Source: JACKJA01 sp050297015 (GTDB lineage: Bacteria; Pseudomonadota; Alphaproteobacteria; Micavibrionales; Micavibrionaceae). Taken from it: 64,000 bases of DNA. Below are positions 8,858-17,203 of the stretch, piece by piece. The DNA is taken from the NCBI GenBank assembly GCA_050297015.1, contig JBNKRZ010000020.1, positions 1 through 64,000 on the forward strand. Reading direction: 5' to 3'. The notes under the pieces were generated by a model. The model made no database searches. It saw only the letters and a program-made list of their open reading frames with translations, and was not told where the DNA came from. The position numbers and the translations under genes are program-made. Position 1 is the first letter of the stretch, and every line of letters starts with the position of its first letter.

Positions 8858-9268
8858 CTACTGCGTCCGGCCCAAAGCCGTGCGCAGCATGTTGACGTTT
8901 TTCTGATACAGGCTGGTCATCAGGTTATAATCCATGATGTTTTTGGAAGCCTTTATCATTTGTTCTTCCATAATGACCGCGTTTTCCGCCGGCGCCACTT
9001 CATACACAACTTTTTGCTCGCGGGCCTTCGTATCGTCGAGCTGATTCACAGACGGCATATGCATGTCATCCGTCGTTGCCGGACGAACGCTGGCATCCCC
9101 CGTTACGCTCTTCAACACGCTGCCAAAATCAACATCCGTCAGATCGCTGGGGCGGTAGCCCGGCGTGTCGGCATTCGCAATATTCTGGGACAAAACGCGC
9201 TGACGCTGGTCCAGATAGCCCATTTTTGCGGCAATAGCCTTCATTAAAGCGATATTTTGTGTTGTCAT
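8858..9268 (-). CDS. flgB: proximal rod protein FlgB
   Basis: FlgB is the other proximal rod subunit. It has 136 residues, with the N-terminal rod motif VLSQNIANADTPGYRP and a C-terminal helical end (ASKNIMDYNLMTSLYQKNV) that matches the family. It is the first gene of the flgB-flgC-fliE operon. The -12 element of a strong sigma-54 promoter lies about 50 bp upstream of its ATG. Confidence 0.97.
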   Translation of the reverse strand: MTTQNIALMKAIAAKMGYLDQRQRVLSQNIANADTPGYRPSDLTDVDFGSVLKSVTGDASVRPATTDDMHMPSVNQLDDTKAREQKVVYEVAPAENAVIMEEQMIKASKNIMDYNLMTSLYQKNVNMLRTALGRTQ

Positions 9269-9319
9269 GGTCTTCTAACCTTGTATTCATTAGCAATGTA
9301 ACCCACCGCTTAGAGACTT

Positions 9320-9335
9320 TGCAGAAAGCGTGCCA
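9320..9335 (-). promoter_or_regulatory. sigma-54 promoter of flgB-flgC-fliE
   Basis: On the minus strand the sequence is TGGCACGCTTTCTGCA. The -24 element TGGCAC is perfect and the -12 GC falls at the correct spacing (12 bases from GG to GC). It directs transcription towards flgB. It also abuts the start region of the divergent FlhB-like gene at 9339, so the two transcription units share this short region. Confidence 0.85.
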
Positions 9336-9338
9336 AGC

Positions 9339-9707
9339 ATGGACAAATATGACGACGGACGAAATGCTACGGGCAAAGACCCGCTAAGACCTTTAAATAT
9401 AAAGGAAAAACCAAAACACCAAACAGCCGTCGCGCTGCGGGATGCGGCTTCGCGGGAGGACTTACCCACCATCGCCGCCGCCGGACGGGGAAAAATTGCC
9501 GAGCAGATTTTGCAGCTCGCTTTTGAGAATAATATCCGCGTCCGTGAAGACAGCGCCTTGGCGGAAATGCTGGCAACCATAGAGCTGGACAGCCCGATCC
9601 CGTCGGAGGCGTTTATGGCCGTGGCCGAGATTTTAACCTATGTTTACCGCGCCAACGGCCAACCAAACCCCTTTGATGCCGTGTTCGAAGATGGTATGGA
9701 TGGGTAA
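9339..9707 (+). CDS. FlhB-like cytoplasmic-domain protein (FlhB C-terminal homologue)
   Basis: This 122-residue protein matches the part of the FlhB/YscU cytoplasmic domain that follows the cleavage site: TAVALRD, then KIAEQILQLAFENNIRVRED, then ELDSPIPSEAFMAVAEILTYVYRAN. It has no membrane segments and no NPTH motif, so it cannot be an autocleaving export switch. Stand-alone FlhB-like proteins (FlhX/YlqH type) are known and can partly replace the FlhB C-terminal domain. I use the ATG at 9339; a GTG at 9330 is also in frame. It leads a group with a small helical protein, fliO and fliP. Confidence 0.88.
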   Translation: MDKYDDGRNATGKDPLRPLNIKEKPKHQTAVALRDAASREDLPTIAAAGRGKIAEQILQLAFENNIRVREDSALAEMLATIELDSPIPSEAFMAVAEILTYVYRANGQPNPFDAVFEDGMDG

Positions 9708-9725
9708 GCATAAGGAAAACACACC

Positions 9726-9992
9726 ATGACAGATACCGCAGAACAATTGAAAACCCGGCTGCGGGAACAGATAGATATCCTCGACGATGCGCTGTTTAAA
9801 ATCCGTAATCGGGAACTTGTCGCGCTAGACCGTATGGAGCACACCATCGCCGCGATTTGCAACGACATTCAGACCGGCGATCCGGAAACAGCCCGCACGA
9901 TGGGCCCCTTAATGGCGGACATGATCGCGCGGTTAGAAGAAATGGCTCTGGCCCTTAAAGACTTTCAAACCACTCAGGATCAAAGAAAATAA
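9726..9992 (+). CDS. small helical protein in the fliO-fliP operon
   Basis: An 88-residue, highly charged, wholly helical protein whose stop overlaps the fliO start by one base (TAATG). I cannot name its family. The size, coiled-coil character and place between an FlhB-like gene and fliO suggest a flagellar export chaperone of the FlgN/FliT kind, but that is inference from context only. Confidence 0.75.
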   Translation: MTDTAEQLKTRLREQIDILDDALFKIRNRELVALDRMEHTIAAICNDIQTGDPETARTMGPLMADMIARLEEMALALKDFQTTQDQRK

Positions 9993-10312
9993 TGGAAATT
10001 ATCTCTCTCGCCGATATCATCCGTTTTGCCGCCGCCATGCTCTTTGTGCTGGCTTTAATGGGGGGGCTGTCCCTTGCCTTGCGCAAATTCGGCCACGGCA
10101 CACCGCTCACAACGCCCGGCAAACGGCGTTTAAAAATCGTGGAGGTACTGCCCCTCGACCACCGCCGCCGCGCAATGATTATCCGCCGCGATGATAAAGA
10201 GCATCTCATAATCCTTGGGGCTAACGGGGAAACGGTCGTTGAAAGCGGCATAGAATCGTTGCAGGATAAAACCGCTAACGAACAGGAAGAAAATGAAACA
10301 AGCGATTCATAA
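9992..10312 (+). CDS. fliO: flagellar biosynthesis protein FliO
   Basis: FliO is a small membrane protein that helps assemble the FliP ring of the export gate. The 106-residue protein has one membrane helix (about 9-28), then the family core RRLKIVEVLPLDHRRRAMIIRRDDKEHLI and an acidic tail (described here in outline: basic beta strands, then Glu-rich end). It overlaps fliP by 20 bases, so translation is probably coupled. Confidence 0.92.
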   Translation: MEIISLADIIRFAAAMLFVLALMGGLSLALRKFGHGTPLTTPGKRRLKIVEVLPLDHRRRAMIIRRDDKEHLIILGANGETVVESGIESLQDKTANEQEENETSDS

Positions 10313-11078
10313 GCTCCGCCAATCCCGTAAATGGGTTGCCCTGCCGCTGATTATGGTGGCTGTCACACTGGCCATAGGCTTTTTCGCGCCTACGGCTCTG
10401 GCGCAAACGCTCTCGCTTGATCTGGGGGGGGACGATGCCAACGGCACAATGACGGGCCGCGTGATCCAGTTGGTGGTCCTGCTCACAATCCTGTCGCTGG
10501 CCCCGTCGATCCTGATTATGATGACGAGCTTCACGCGGATTATCGTGGTGCTTTCCTTCCTGCGTACCGCGATCGGGATTCAGCAAACGCCCCCAAACAC
10601 AGTGATGATCTCACTGGCTTTGTTCCTTACATTTTTCATCATGGCCCCAACATTCCAAAGCGCCTATGAGCAAGGCGTCGTGCCCCTGATTAATGAGGAA
10701 ATAGACGAGATGACCGCCATCGACCGCGGCCTGACCCCTTTCCGGGAATTTATGCTCAAACACGTGCGGGAAGATGATCTGGTTCTGTTTACCGAGCTTT
10801 CCGAAGCCGGGCCGTTTGAGGATGAGCAAGCCATCCCGCTGCAAATCCTGATCCCTTCTTTCATGATTTCGGAATTGCGCCGAGCATTCGAAATCGGCTT
10901 TATGCTCTTTTTGCCGTTCCTGATTATCGACATGGTGACGGCTTCGATCTTGATGTCGATGGGTATGATGATGCTGCCGCCGGTGATGATATCCCTGCCG
11001 TTCAAGATCATCTTTTTTGTGATGGTTGACGGCTGGCACCTCATTTCCGGATCACTGATCCAGAGCTTCGGCACGTAA
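10293..11078 (+). CDS. fliP: flagellar export gate protein FliP
   Basis: FliP forms the pentameric core of the FliPQR export gate. The 261-residue protein has a cleavable signal peptide (residues about 1-37, ending ALA) as FliP usually does, then hydrophobic helices. Family segments include LSLAPSILIMMTSFTRIIVV, IGIQQTPPNTVMISLALFLT, ILIPSFMISELRRAFEIGF and a Met-rich SILMSMGMMMLPPVMISLPF stretch. It ends 2 bp before the stop of the convergent TPR gene. Confidence 0.97.
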   Translation: MKQAIHKLRQSRKWVALPLIMVAVTLAIGFFAPTALAQTLSLDLGGDDANGTMTGRVIQLVVLLTILSLAPSILIMMTSFTRIIVVLSFLRTAIGIQQTPPNTVMISLALFLTFFIMAPTFQSAYEQGVVPLINEEIDEMTAIDRGLTPFREFMLKHVREDDLVLFTELSEAGPFEDEQAIPLQILIPSFMISELRRAFEIGFMLFLPFLIIDMVTASILMSMGMMMLPPVMISLPFKIIFFVMVDGWHLISGSLIQSFGT

Positions 11079-11080
11079 GG

Positions 11081-14000
11081 TTATTGTGCCGTTTCCGTGT
11101 CTTCCTGCCGATAGCTGTTAAGGAATTCCTTAAACAAATCAACCTCGGAGACCAGCGCTTCAATCGTATCCTTATCCGCAAACAAAGTCGTATTCCGGTG
11201 CCGTGTCACAACATCAAACAACCGGGCTTGCGCGGTTTTTTTCATGCGTTCCTGATAACGTTCACGCTCATTAGCAAGCGCCACCCGGTTGCTGGAAAGA
11301 TTTAGCGCAACCGCACGGTTCAAGATCAAAGCCGCCTGTTCCTCTGTCAAAGGCTTACTCATATCCAGTTCCTCATCAAGGATCAGATCATGGATAGCTT
11401 CTGCTGCGGCCTCCCACAGCCCCGCGCGCCAAGCGATATCGGCCCGCAAACTGTTAACCTTGGGATCGGGATCGAAACCGTTCAGTAATTCAATGGCCTC
11501 TTCCGCACGCCCTAACTGAGACAACGCACGAGCGCGCAACAACTCAAAATCACGTCGTTGGCGCGCATCACCCGCCTTTTCGTAATCATCCTTCGTTTTG
11601 TCCAACGTACGGATCGCATCCTTTGGATTTTTATCAAGCAAATAAATAGCAACAAGACGTTTAGCCACCCGCGCGCGGTCATCACCGGAGAGACGAAAAT
11701 CAACCTGGTGCTGAAGAAGTTTGGCTGAACGCTCCAGCAAATCGGCTTCAACCAAACGTTCCGCCAACTTTTGGATCAACTTGTTCCCCTCCTCACCGGG
11801 CGGGGTTAACTCCGTAAATTCTTCGTATAATGTTGCGGCGTCCAGCGGATTTAAACTTTCACTATCAACAAGAAGTGTCTTATAAAAATCTTTCATATAG
11901 GCTGTAATTTCGTGCCCGATTTCCGAATCCGGGGTCATCGCAGCCGCCTCCCGCAATATTCCTAACCCCTTAACATAGCGCTCACTTTGTAAATAAAGTT
12001 GCCCCAATGTAAAGTTGGTCTTTGCCTCCAGCTCATCACCACGCCAGCCATAACGCAGCCCTTCAAGGCGGTCGATCGCTTTCTCAAGAGACAAATCGTC
12101 TGTCTGCATATCCAAAAGCGTCAAAGCCAAACCGGCTTTCACCCGGTAGAGATCGTCATGCCCTTTGGAAAGCGGCTCCCACAAGGCACGCATTTGGTCG
12201 TATTCGCCGCTTTGGCGGTGCGCTTCCCCTTTCAGATAATCAAGCCCCGCCACCGTCGAGGGCTGAAGATGTATGCGTTCTCTATGCAAAAAGGACAAAA
12301 TCGTTTCGGCCTCCATAACATCGGCATTGCGCAAGGCAACCTCAGCCAGCTTCAGTCCCAGTTTTTCTTGCAGCGATTTAGGATAACCAATCAAAACACC
12401 AAAGGAATGCGGCATAACATGCTGAGCCTGATACCAGTCTTCCAGCCACGCCAATGTATAGGCCCGCCAATAATCAAGCTCGCTATACTCATTCAATACC
12501 GGACGGACAAAATCTTGAAGAGCCTCTTCATATTTCCCCGCCAGCGCGTTCGCTGCGCCCCGCAACGCCAAATATTCTGGTGAACGCACAATCACGGGCA
12601 TTTCCTGCGCCGCATAACGCAAGAACCCCAGAGCCTCCTGACCGCGGTCATTCGCGACATTCATCTTCGCCAAAGTCAGTAAATCCTGAATTTGTCCGTT
12701 TTTGTCTTTACTCGCCATCCCGGAGAGAAGGATCGTCTGATTTTCTCCCAGCGCCTGAATCCCCCCCATCATCCAGCGATCGAAATCGAAAATACGGCGA
12801 ATTTCTTCTTCCTGCTCAAGGTCTTCCGTTCGAATATCTTTAATTTCTTCACGCATTATGCTGCGGCTTACATCGGCATCACGCGACAATGCCAAACCGC
12901 CGGGACGCGTAACCTGTACACCGTTGGGCGAACGAGTTACATCCAAGTCATCAACATGCGAAACTATAGCCATCCCCACCACAGAAGGCAGTGTTTCAAA
13001 AGCAGGGAAGCGATAGACATCTCTCGTGTACTTACCGGAATCAGCAACAGTTACAGCCGTCACCCGATCCCCCACGAACGGATCGTCAAAACTTATCATC
13101 TTGGTAATATCGCGCAGCGCCCATAACAATGTCCCGCCCCGCACCATTTCATCTTTTAAGAATGTACGCCCCATCTTTGCCGGGTGCGTTTCCCGTTCAC
13201 GCTGAGAGAAGACCACGCGCCAAACCAACCCGCCGCCCTCACCATAGACATGATAATCCTTTAGCGCATCAGGAATTTGAATGCGGTATACAGTGGCACC
13301 ACCGTGATTTTTAACATCTTCAACCTCTCCAAAATCATCCGCCTGCGCCCCTGCAATTTCAGGCTTCACTTTCAAATCAGGATGATCGAAGACCAGCCAC
13401 AAATAACCCGCTCGCTTAAACGCCGCCAACCCCACTTTTTCCGTCAACGTCAAAGAAATAGCATGAGGATCGGAAAGCCCATCCATAGTCTCTCCCCCTT
13501 CAAAAGGAGGAACTTGTGGCGCATTTACCTCATCCACAATCAAAGCATCAGAGGCCCTCTCCAGATCATAAACAGCTTTCTCATGAGAGGTCCCCCCCTC
13601 TTCTTCCTTGGAAATTTTCTCCTGCGCCCCAGCATCATCAGAAAGCGCCTTACTTTCACTTTCATCATGGGATGAAACGGGCGGTTCAGCCGCCTCCCCG
13701 GAAGAGACCGCCTCATCCACAGGTTCTTCCTGTGTTTCTGTTTGGGGTTCCGGCTTGGGTTCCGGCTTAGACTCTGATTTTGGAGGCGTTTTAAGCTGTG
13801 GTGCGGGTTCAACCTTTTCCATTCCTTCCGGATAATAAATATCCAAAACAACCCGGTTCCCGATCGTAAAGTGCCGAAAGCGACTCTGGGGCACAACGGT
13901 AATTTCAACCCGTGCCGAAGAGCCCGTTTTCATATCTTCAATCGCCTGAACACTAGCCAATCCAGACAGATCAACATCTTCAACAGCTATATCTTCCGGA

Positions 14001-14194
14001 CGATCAAAGGTCAAAACCACAGTGTTTTCATCCTGCTGGCGAACCGTATAGGATGTACGCTCCGGCCAGTCGAACACCAGCCGGGCATAATCATCATGCG
14101 CCCCGGCACGCACAGAAACGGCAGCCTGCGCCGGCGCCAGAGACTGCGCGCTCAATAAAACGGCTATAGCTGTTCCCAGAAGAAGTCTTTTCAT
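11081..14194 (-). CDS. large periplasmic TPR protein of the flagellar locus
   Basis: A 1037-residue protein with a signal peptide (MKRLLLGTAIAVLL, cleavage after AQA). An N-terminal beta-rich domain of about 100 residues resembles AMIN-type domains (ARLVFDWPERTSYTV, VVLDIYYPEG). A Pro/Glu-rich acidic linker follows (about 130-230), then a second beta-rich region and, from about residue 500, many helical TPR-like repeats. I use the ATG at 14194; a TTG at 14224 is in frame. It is downstream of two motB-type genes on the same strand, so a periplasmic role around the stator, comparable in place to rhizobial MotC, is plausible but unproven. Confidence 0.85.
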   Translation of the reverse strand: MKRLLLGTAIAVLLSAQSLAPAQAAVSVRAGAHDDYARLVFDWPERTSYTVRQQDENTVVLTFDRPEDIAVEDVDLSGLASVQAIEDMKTGSSARVEITVVPQSRFRHFTIGNRVVLDIYYPEGMEKVEPAPQLKTPPKSESKPEPKPEPQTETQEEPVDEAVSSGEAAEPPVSSHDESESKALSDDAGAQEKISKEEEGGTSHEKAVYDLERASDALIVDEVNAPQVPPFEGGETMDGLSDPHAISLTLTEKVGLAAFKRAGYLWLVFDHPDLKVKPEIAGAQADDFGEVEDVKNHGGATVYRIQIPDALKDYHVYGEGGGLVWRVVFSQRERETHPAKMGRTFLKDEMVRGGTLLWALRDITKMISFDDPFVGDRVTAVTVADSGKYTRDVYRFPAFETLPSVVGMAIVSHVDDLDVTRSPNGVQVTRPGGLALSRDADVSRSIMREEIKDIRTEDLEQEEEIRRIFDFDRWMMGGIQALGENQTILLSGMASKDKNGQIQDLLTLAKMNVANDRGQEALGFLRYAAQEMPVIVRSPEYLALRGAANALAGKYEEALQDFVRPVLNEYSELDYWRAYTLAWLEDWYQAQHVMPHSFGVLIGYPKSLQEKLGLKLAEVALRNADVMEAETILSFLHRERIHLQPSTVAGLDYLKGEAHRQSGEYDQMRALWEPLSKGHDDLYRVKAGLALTLLDMQTDDLSLEKAIDRLEGLRYGWRGDELEAKTNFTLGQLYLQSERYVKGLGILREAAAMTPDSEIGHEITAYMKDFYKTLLVDSESLNPLDAATLYEEFTELTPPGEEGNKLIQKLAERLVEADLLERSAKLLQHQVDFRLSGDDRARVAKRLVAIYLLDKNPKDAIRTLDKTKDDYEKAGDARQRRDFELLRARALSQLGRAEEAIELLNGFDPDPKVNSLRADIAWRAGLWEAAAEAIHDLILDEELDMSKPLTEEQAALILNRAVALNLSSNRVALANERERYQERMKKTAQARLFDVVTRHRNTTLFADKDTIEALVSEVDLFKEFLNSYRQEDTETAQ

Positions 14195-14257
14195 AGAAGC
14201 TAATATTGTTTTGTGCGACAACAACGACGCGATGAGGTTTCCGGACTATTATAGCCC

Positions 14258-15091
14258 CTATTGCACTGAATCGAAAAACACTTTTGCGCGCCGACCATCG
14301 TGATCCATAATAATGATGTCAACACGGCGCGATAAACTAAGCCTTTCCTGTTCATTGCTTATAGAAGACAAATCTTCGTAACGCCCGCTCGCCATGCCCC
14401 GCATGGTAATATCCTTACCGTAACCAACCTTCCGCAAAATCAAAGCGACATTAGCCGCACGCGCCATAGATAATTCCCAATTATTTTTGTAATCCCCCTC
14501 CGGATTATTCAAAGGACGCGGATCAGTATGCCCCACAATTTCAATCTTGTTCTTTACCCGCGACAATGCGCCGCCAAGCGTATAAAGGGCACGCGCGCCG
14601 TCTTCTTTAACCTCAGCATGTCCGGCATCAAAAAGAAGTTCTTGCGGCAATGATACGATCAAGCGATCTTCCTGCTCCAGAATATTCACATCCTGCAAAT
14701 ACGAAGAATTCACAAGAGCTTCGTCCATCAAGGCCTTCAAATAATGAAGATTCAAAGCCTGGTTAAATTTAATCCTGTCCAGATTAATTTCATCCAAAGG
14801 CCCCTCATTGTACAAATCACCATAAAACGACCCCAATTCCGTCCGCAAAGCCGATGTCATTTCGGTCCAGACTGTCGTTTCCGTTTTCGACATGGAAAAC
14901 AACAGCACAAAAAAGGTCAACATCAAAGCCATGACATCAGTAAATGTCACAAGCCAAAGAGCACTGCCCTCTTCCTGTCCGTGAACATCCCCCATCCGGC
15001 GCGCATAACGCCGCCCGGTCAAAGGGTTAGAGGTCTCCGGGTCTTTTTTCTCGCCATCATTCGGCTCTTCTGTTTTATTCTCGTCCATCAT
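14258..15091 (-). CDS. motB: flagellar stator protein MotB
   Basis: MotB anchors the stator to peptidoglycan and forms the ion channel with MotA. The 277-residue protein has a cytoplasmic N terminus, a single membrane helix (about 45-67) with the ion-binding Asp52 in TFTDVMALMLTFFVLLFSM, and a C-terminal OmpA-like domain with IEIVGHTDPRPL and the helix ELSMARAANVALIL. Its start overlaps the stop of the MotB-like gene upstream by 4 bp. motA is not adjacent but lies at 42248 in the fliF operon. Confidence 0.9.
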   Translation of the reverse strand: MMDENKTEEPNDGEKKDPETSNPLTGRRYARRMGDVHGQEEGSALWLVTFTDVMALMLTFFVLLFSMSKTETTVWTEMTSALRTELGSFYGDLYNEGPLDEINLDRIKFNQALNLHYLKALMDEALVNSSYLQDVNILEQEDRLIVSLPQELLFDAGHAEVKEDGARALYTLGGALSRVKNKIEIVGHTDPRPLNNPEGDYKNNWELSMARAANVALILRKVGYGKDITMRGMASGRYEDLSSISNEQERLSLSRRVDIIIMDHDGRRAKVFFDSVQ

Positions 15092-15840
15092 GTTTTCACC
15101 TCTTCATCAGGTAACCCCAATGACTCGGAAGGCTCAGGCTCAGGCTCAGCACCATCAAGCGGAACATAAGGAACATGAGGGCGAAAAAACAATTCAACCA
15201 TTCCGGTTTTTCCTTTTTGCAATCCGACACTCACCAGTTTTTTGGGCAAGCCGGCTTCCTCCAAGCGGATCGCCCAGCCTCCGGCTTTGCGCATTAACGC
15301 ATTTACCGCTTGCGGTTTATCATTATAAAGAGCGATCGCCCCGTCAGGCGTATTAATCAATATATCCACGCGGTAAGGATGACCAGATTTAGCCGTTCCC
15401 AAAAGAGCTGACAACGCCGGCAAGAATGCATTTGTTTCGCTTTCGGAGTCTCTTTCGCCCAGCGCCAGCAACATTTCATCCCACTCATCAACAGTCAGGC
15501 GCACATACATCTCGCCACGATCATCATAACGTGCCACGTCAATTTTAGGAATCAGCGCTGTAAAAAACCCCTCCAATTGCTCGATAACGCTACCTTCGTG
15601 ATAGCCTTTCTTTTCTGAATCACGGATGGAAGGCTTGTTATCTTCATCTCCTTCCGTATTCGATGAAAAAGCCTCACCTACACTGGCAATCGTAGGGCGG
15701 ACTTTCTCCTCTTCAAAAGAAGAAAGAGACGTCAAAACAATAAAAAAGGCCAGAAGCATGATAAACATGGACAAGGCAAGCAATTGCCCCGACCCCGTTT
15801 TTTCCGTTCCCGTACTAAGGATACGCCGACGTCCTCTCAT
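15088..15840 (-). CDS. MotB-like membrane protein lacking the channel Asp
   Basis: This 250-residue protein has the MotB layout: a short basic N terminus, one membrane helix (about 19-41, GQLLALSMFIMLLAFFIVLT) and a periplasmic region with weak OmpA-like similarity (YRVDILINTPDGAIALYN, ALMRKAGGWAIRLEEAG). The helix has no Asp or Glu, so it cannot carry protons as MotB does, and the peptidoglycan-binding signature is eroded. It is translationally coupled to the true motB (4 bp overlap). It is likely a structural stator partner. Its Pro/Glu-rich tail (AEPEPEPSES) is unusual. Confidence 0.82.
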   Translation of the reverse strand: MRGRRRILSTGTEKTGSGQLLALSMFIMLLAFFIVLTSLSSFEEEKVRPTIASVGEAFSSNTEGDEDNKPSIRDSEKKGYHEGSVIEQLEGFFTALIPKIDVARYDDRGEMYVRLTVDEWDEMLLALGERDSESETNAFLPALSALLGTAKSGHPYRVDILINTPDGAIALYNDKPQAVNALMRKAGGWAIRLEEAGLPKKLVSVGLQKGKTGMVELFFRPHVPYVPLDGAEPEPEPSESLGLPDEEVKT

Positions 15841-15988
15841 GGACTTTTTACCCCGCTAAAAATCATAGAGTTATCCCCTTTAGAAACCGGATAACACCCC
15901 GCACGACCATCGTACAATGATTTAGCACAAGAACAAAAAGGAATCGGAAACACTTTGAGAAGATGCCCTCAAAACTCAGAGGCCGGAC

Positions 15989-16582
15989 CTAGTCAAACTC
16001 AGCCAAGAGCTTGTCGATTTCATCCTGCGTAATCGCTTTGTCGGCCATTTGCGGGCCATTAAGAAGAGCCTCATCCCCCTCTCTTTCCGGTTCAGGGGGG
16101 GCTTCCGAAGCATTCCCCACACCGGGAAACTCCGTGCCGACCAATTTCAAAATTGCCGAAACTTTTGTGTCGATCTCTTTTAGAGCACTCACGACCTTGG
16201 TAATACGCTGCCCCGTAATATCCTGGAATGAACACGCTTCAAAAATTTTATTAACTTCCTGCTCTACCGTTTCGACAACGGCACCATCCATACTGTCAAA
16301 AAGTCCCTGAATCACCTCGCAGGAATCCATAATCGTGCCTGTTGCTTCCTCCGTGTTAGCTACAACGGCATCAAGCTCATCGGAAGCCGTAGGAATATGC
16401 TTACTGTGAATATCAAGCGGCCGCGTCGTCTGCAGCTCAGCACGCATATCCTCAATAATAGCCTTAAGATCCTGCAACTGTTTTTGCAGATTCTCTTGAT
16501 CAACCTCATGAACCTTATCAATTACCGAATTGATAATACGAACAACTTCATCTCTTTTATACGCAGAACCTTCTCCAACCAT
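15989..16582 (-). CDS. cheZ: chemotaxis protein phosphatase CheZ
   Basis: CheZ dephosphorylates CheY-P. The 197-residue helical protein has the CheZ active-site signature FQDITGQRITKV. Asp121 and Gln125 correspond to the catalytic Asp/Gln of Escherichia coli CheZ (D143 and Q147). A flexible acidic/Pro linker leads to a C-terminal CheY-binding peptide, QDEIDKLLAEFD (186-197). This is nearly identical to the CheY-binding motif of FliM in this window (QDEIDSLLGFDD). It is upstream of the motB-type genes and downstream of cheY. Confidence 0.9.
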   Translation of the reverse strand: MVGEGSAYKRDEVVRIINSVIDKVHEVDQENLQKQLQDLKAIIEDMRAELQTTRPLDIHSKHIPTASDELDAVVANTEEATGTIMDSCEVIQGLFDSMDGAVVETVEQEVNKIFEACSFQDITGQRITKVVSALKEIDTKVSAILKLVGTEFPGVGNASEAPPEPEREGDEALLNGPQMADKAITQDEIDKLLAEFD

Positions 16583-16633
16583 AATTCCCCCACTGACCCG
16601 ATCACACAGGCCTAAATAAACACAATATAAAAA

Positions 16634-17023
16634 TCAAAAATCACCCAAAACAGCAGAAATCTTTTGTTTCAAAGTCTCCGCATTAAACGGCTTCACAATG
16701 TAATTGTTCACACCGGCCTGCTTCGCCGCAATGACGTTCTCTGTCTTACTTTCAGCCGTAATCATAATGAAAGGCACATTCGTGTTATTATCGTTACTGC
16801 CCCGCACCGTTTTCAAAAGCTCCAACCCCGTCATAGGCTCCATATTCCAATCGGAAATAACCAGACCATATTTCTTATTACGCATGAGCTCCAACGCCAT
16901 CGTTCCATCCGTCGCCTCATCAACATTCTTGAAGCCCAACTGCCCCAACAAGTTATTGATAATCCGCAACATTGTCTTGTAATCATCGACGATCAGGACA
17001 CTCATATCTGTATCAACAGCCAC
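16634..17023 (-). CDS. cheY: chemotaxis response regulator CheY
   Basis: A 129-residue single-domain receiver. It has the acidic pocket (IVDDYKTM), phosphoacceptor Asp58 in VISDWNMEPMTG, the conserved Thr in MITAESKTENV and the Lys in YIVKPFNAETL. The WNMEPMTGLELL sequence is characteristic of CheY proper. Phosphorylated CheY binds FliM to change motor rotation, and cheZ is 51 bp downstream. No CheA or receptor gene is in the window. Confidence 0.95.
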   Translation of the reverse strand: MAVDTDMSVLIVDDYKTMLRIINNLLGQLGFKNVDEATDGTMALELMRNKKYGLVISDWNMEPMTGLELLKTVRGSNDNNTNVPFIMITAESKTENVIAAKQAGVNNYIVKPFNAETLKQKISAVLGDF

Positions 17024-17203
17024 CGCATATCTCCTTATTATTCATATCAAAAGCAATCGTTATTATAATCTCTTCTAGCCCCTGCAAGGGTAGCACAGGA
17101 AGTCCCCATTATGAACAGCTTTTCCTAAACGATTCGTAAATTTTCTATTCCTTCGGCAATATTCGTTATTTATGGACGGAAAGCCGCATAAGCCATTTAC
17201 AAT

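Noticed and set aside
17080..17110. Sigma-54 promoter ahead of cheY
   Set aside because: The minus strand has a good TTGCA, but the -24 position reads CTGTGC, which keeps too little of TGGCAC.
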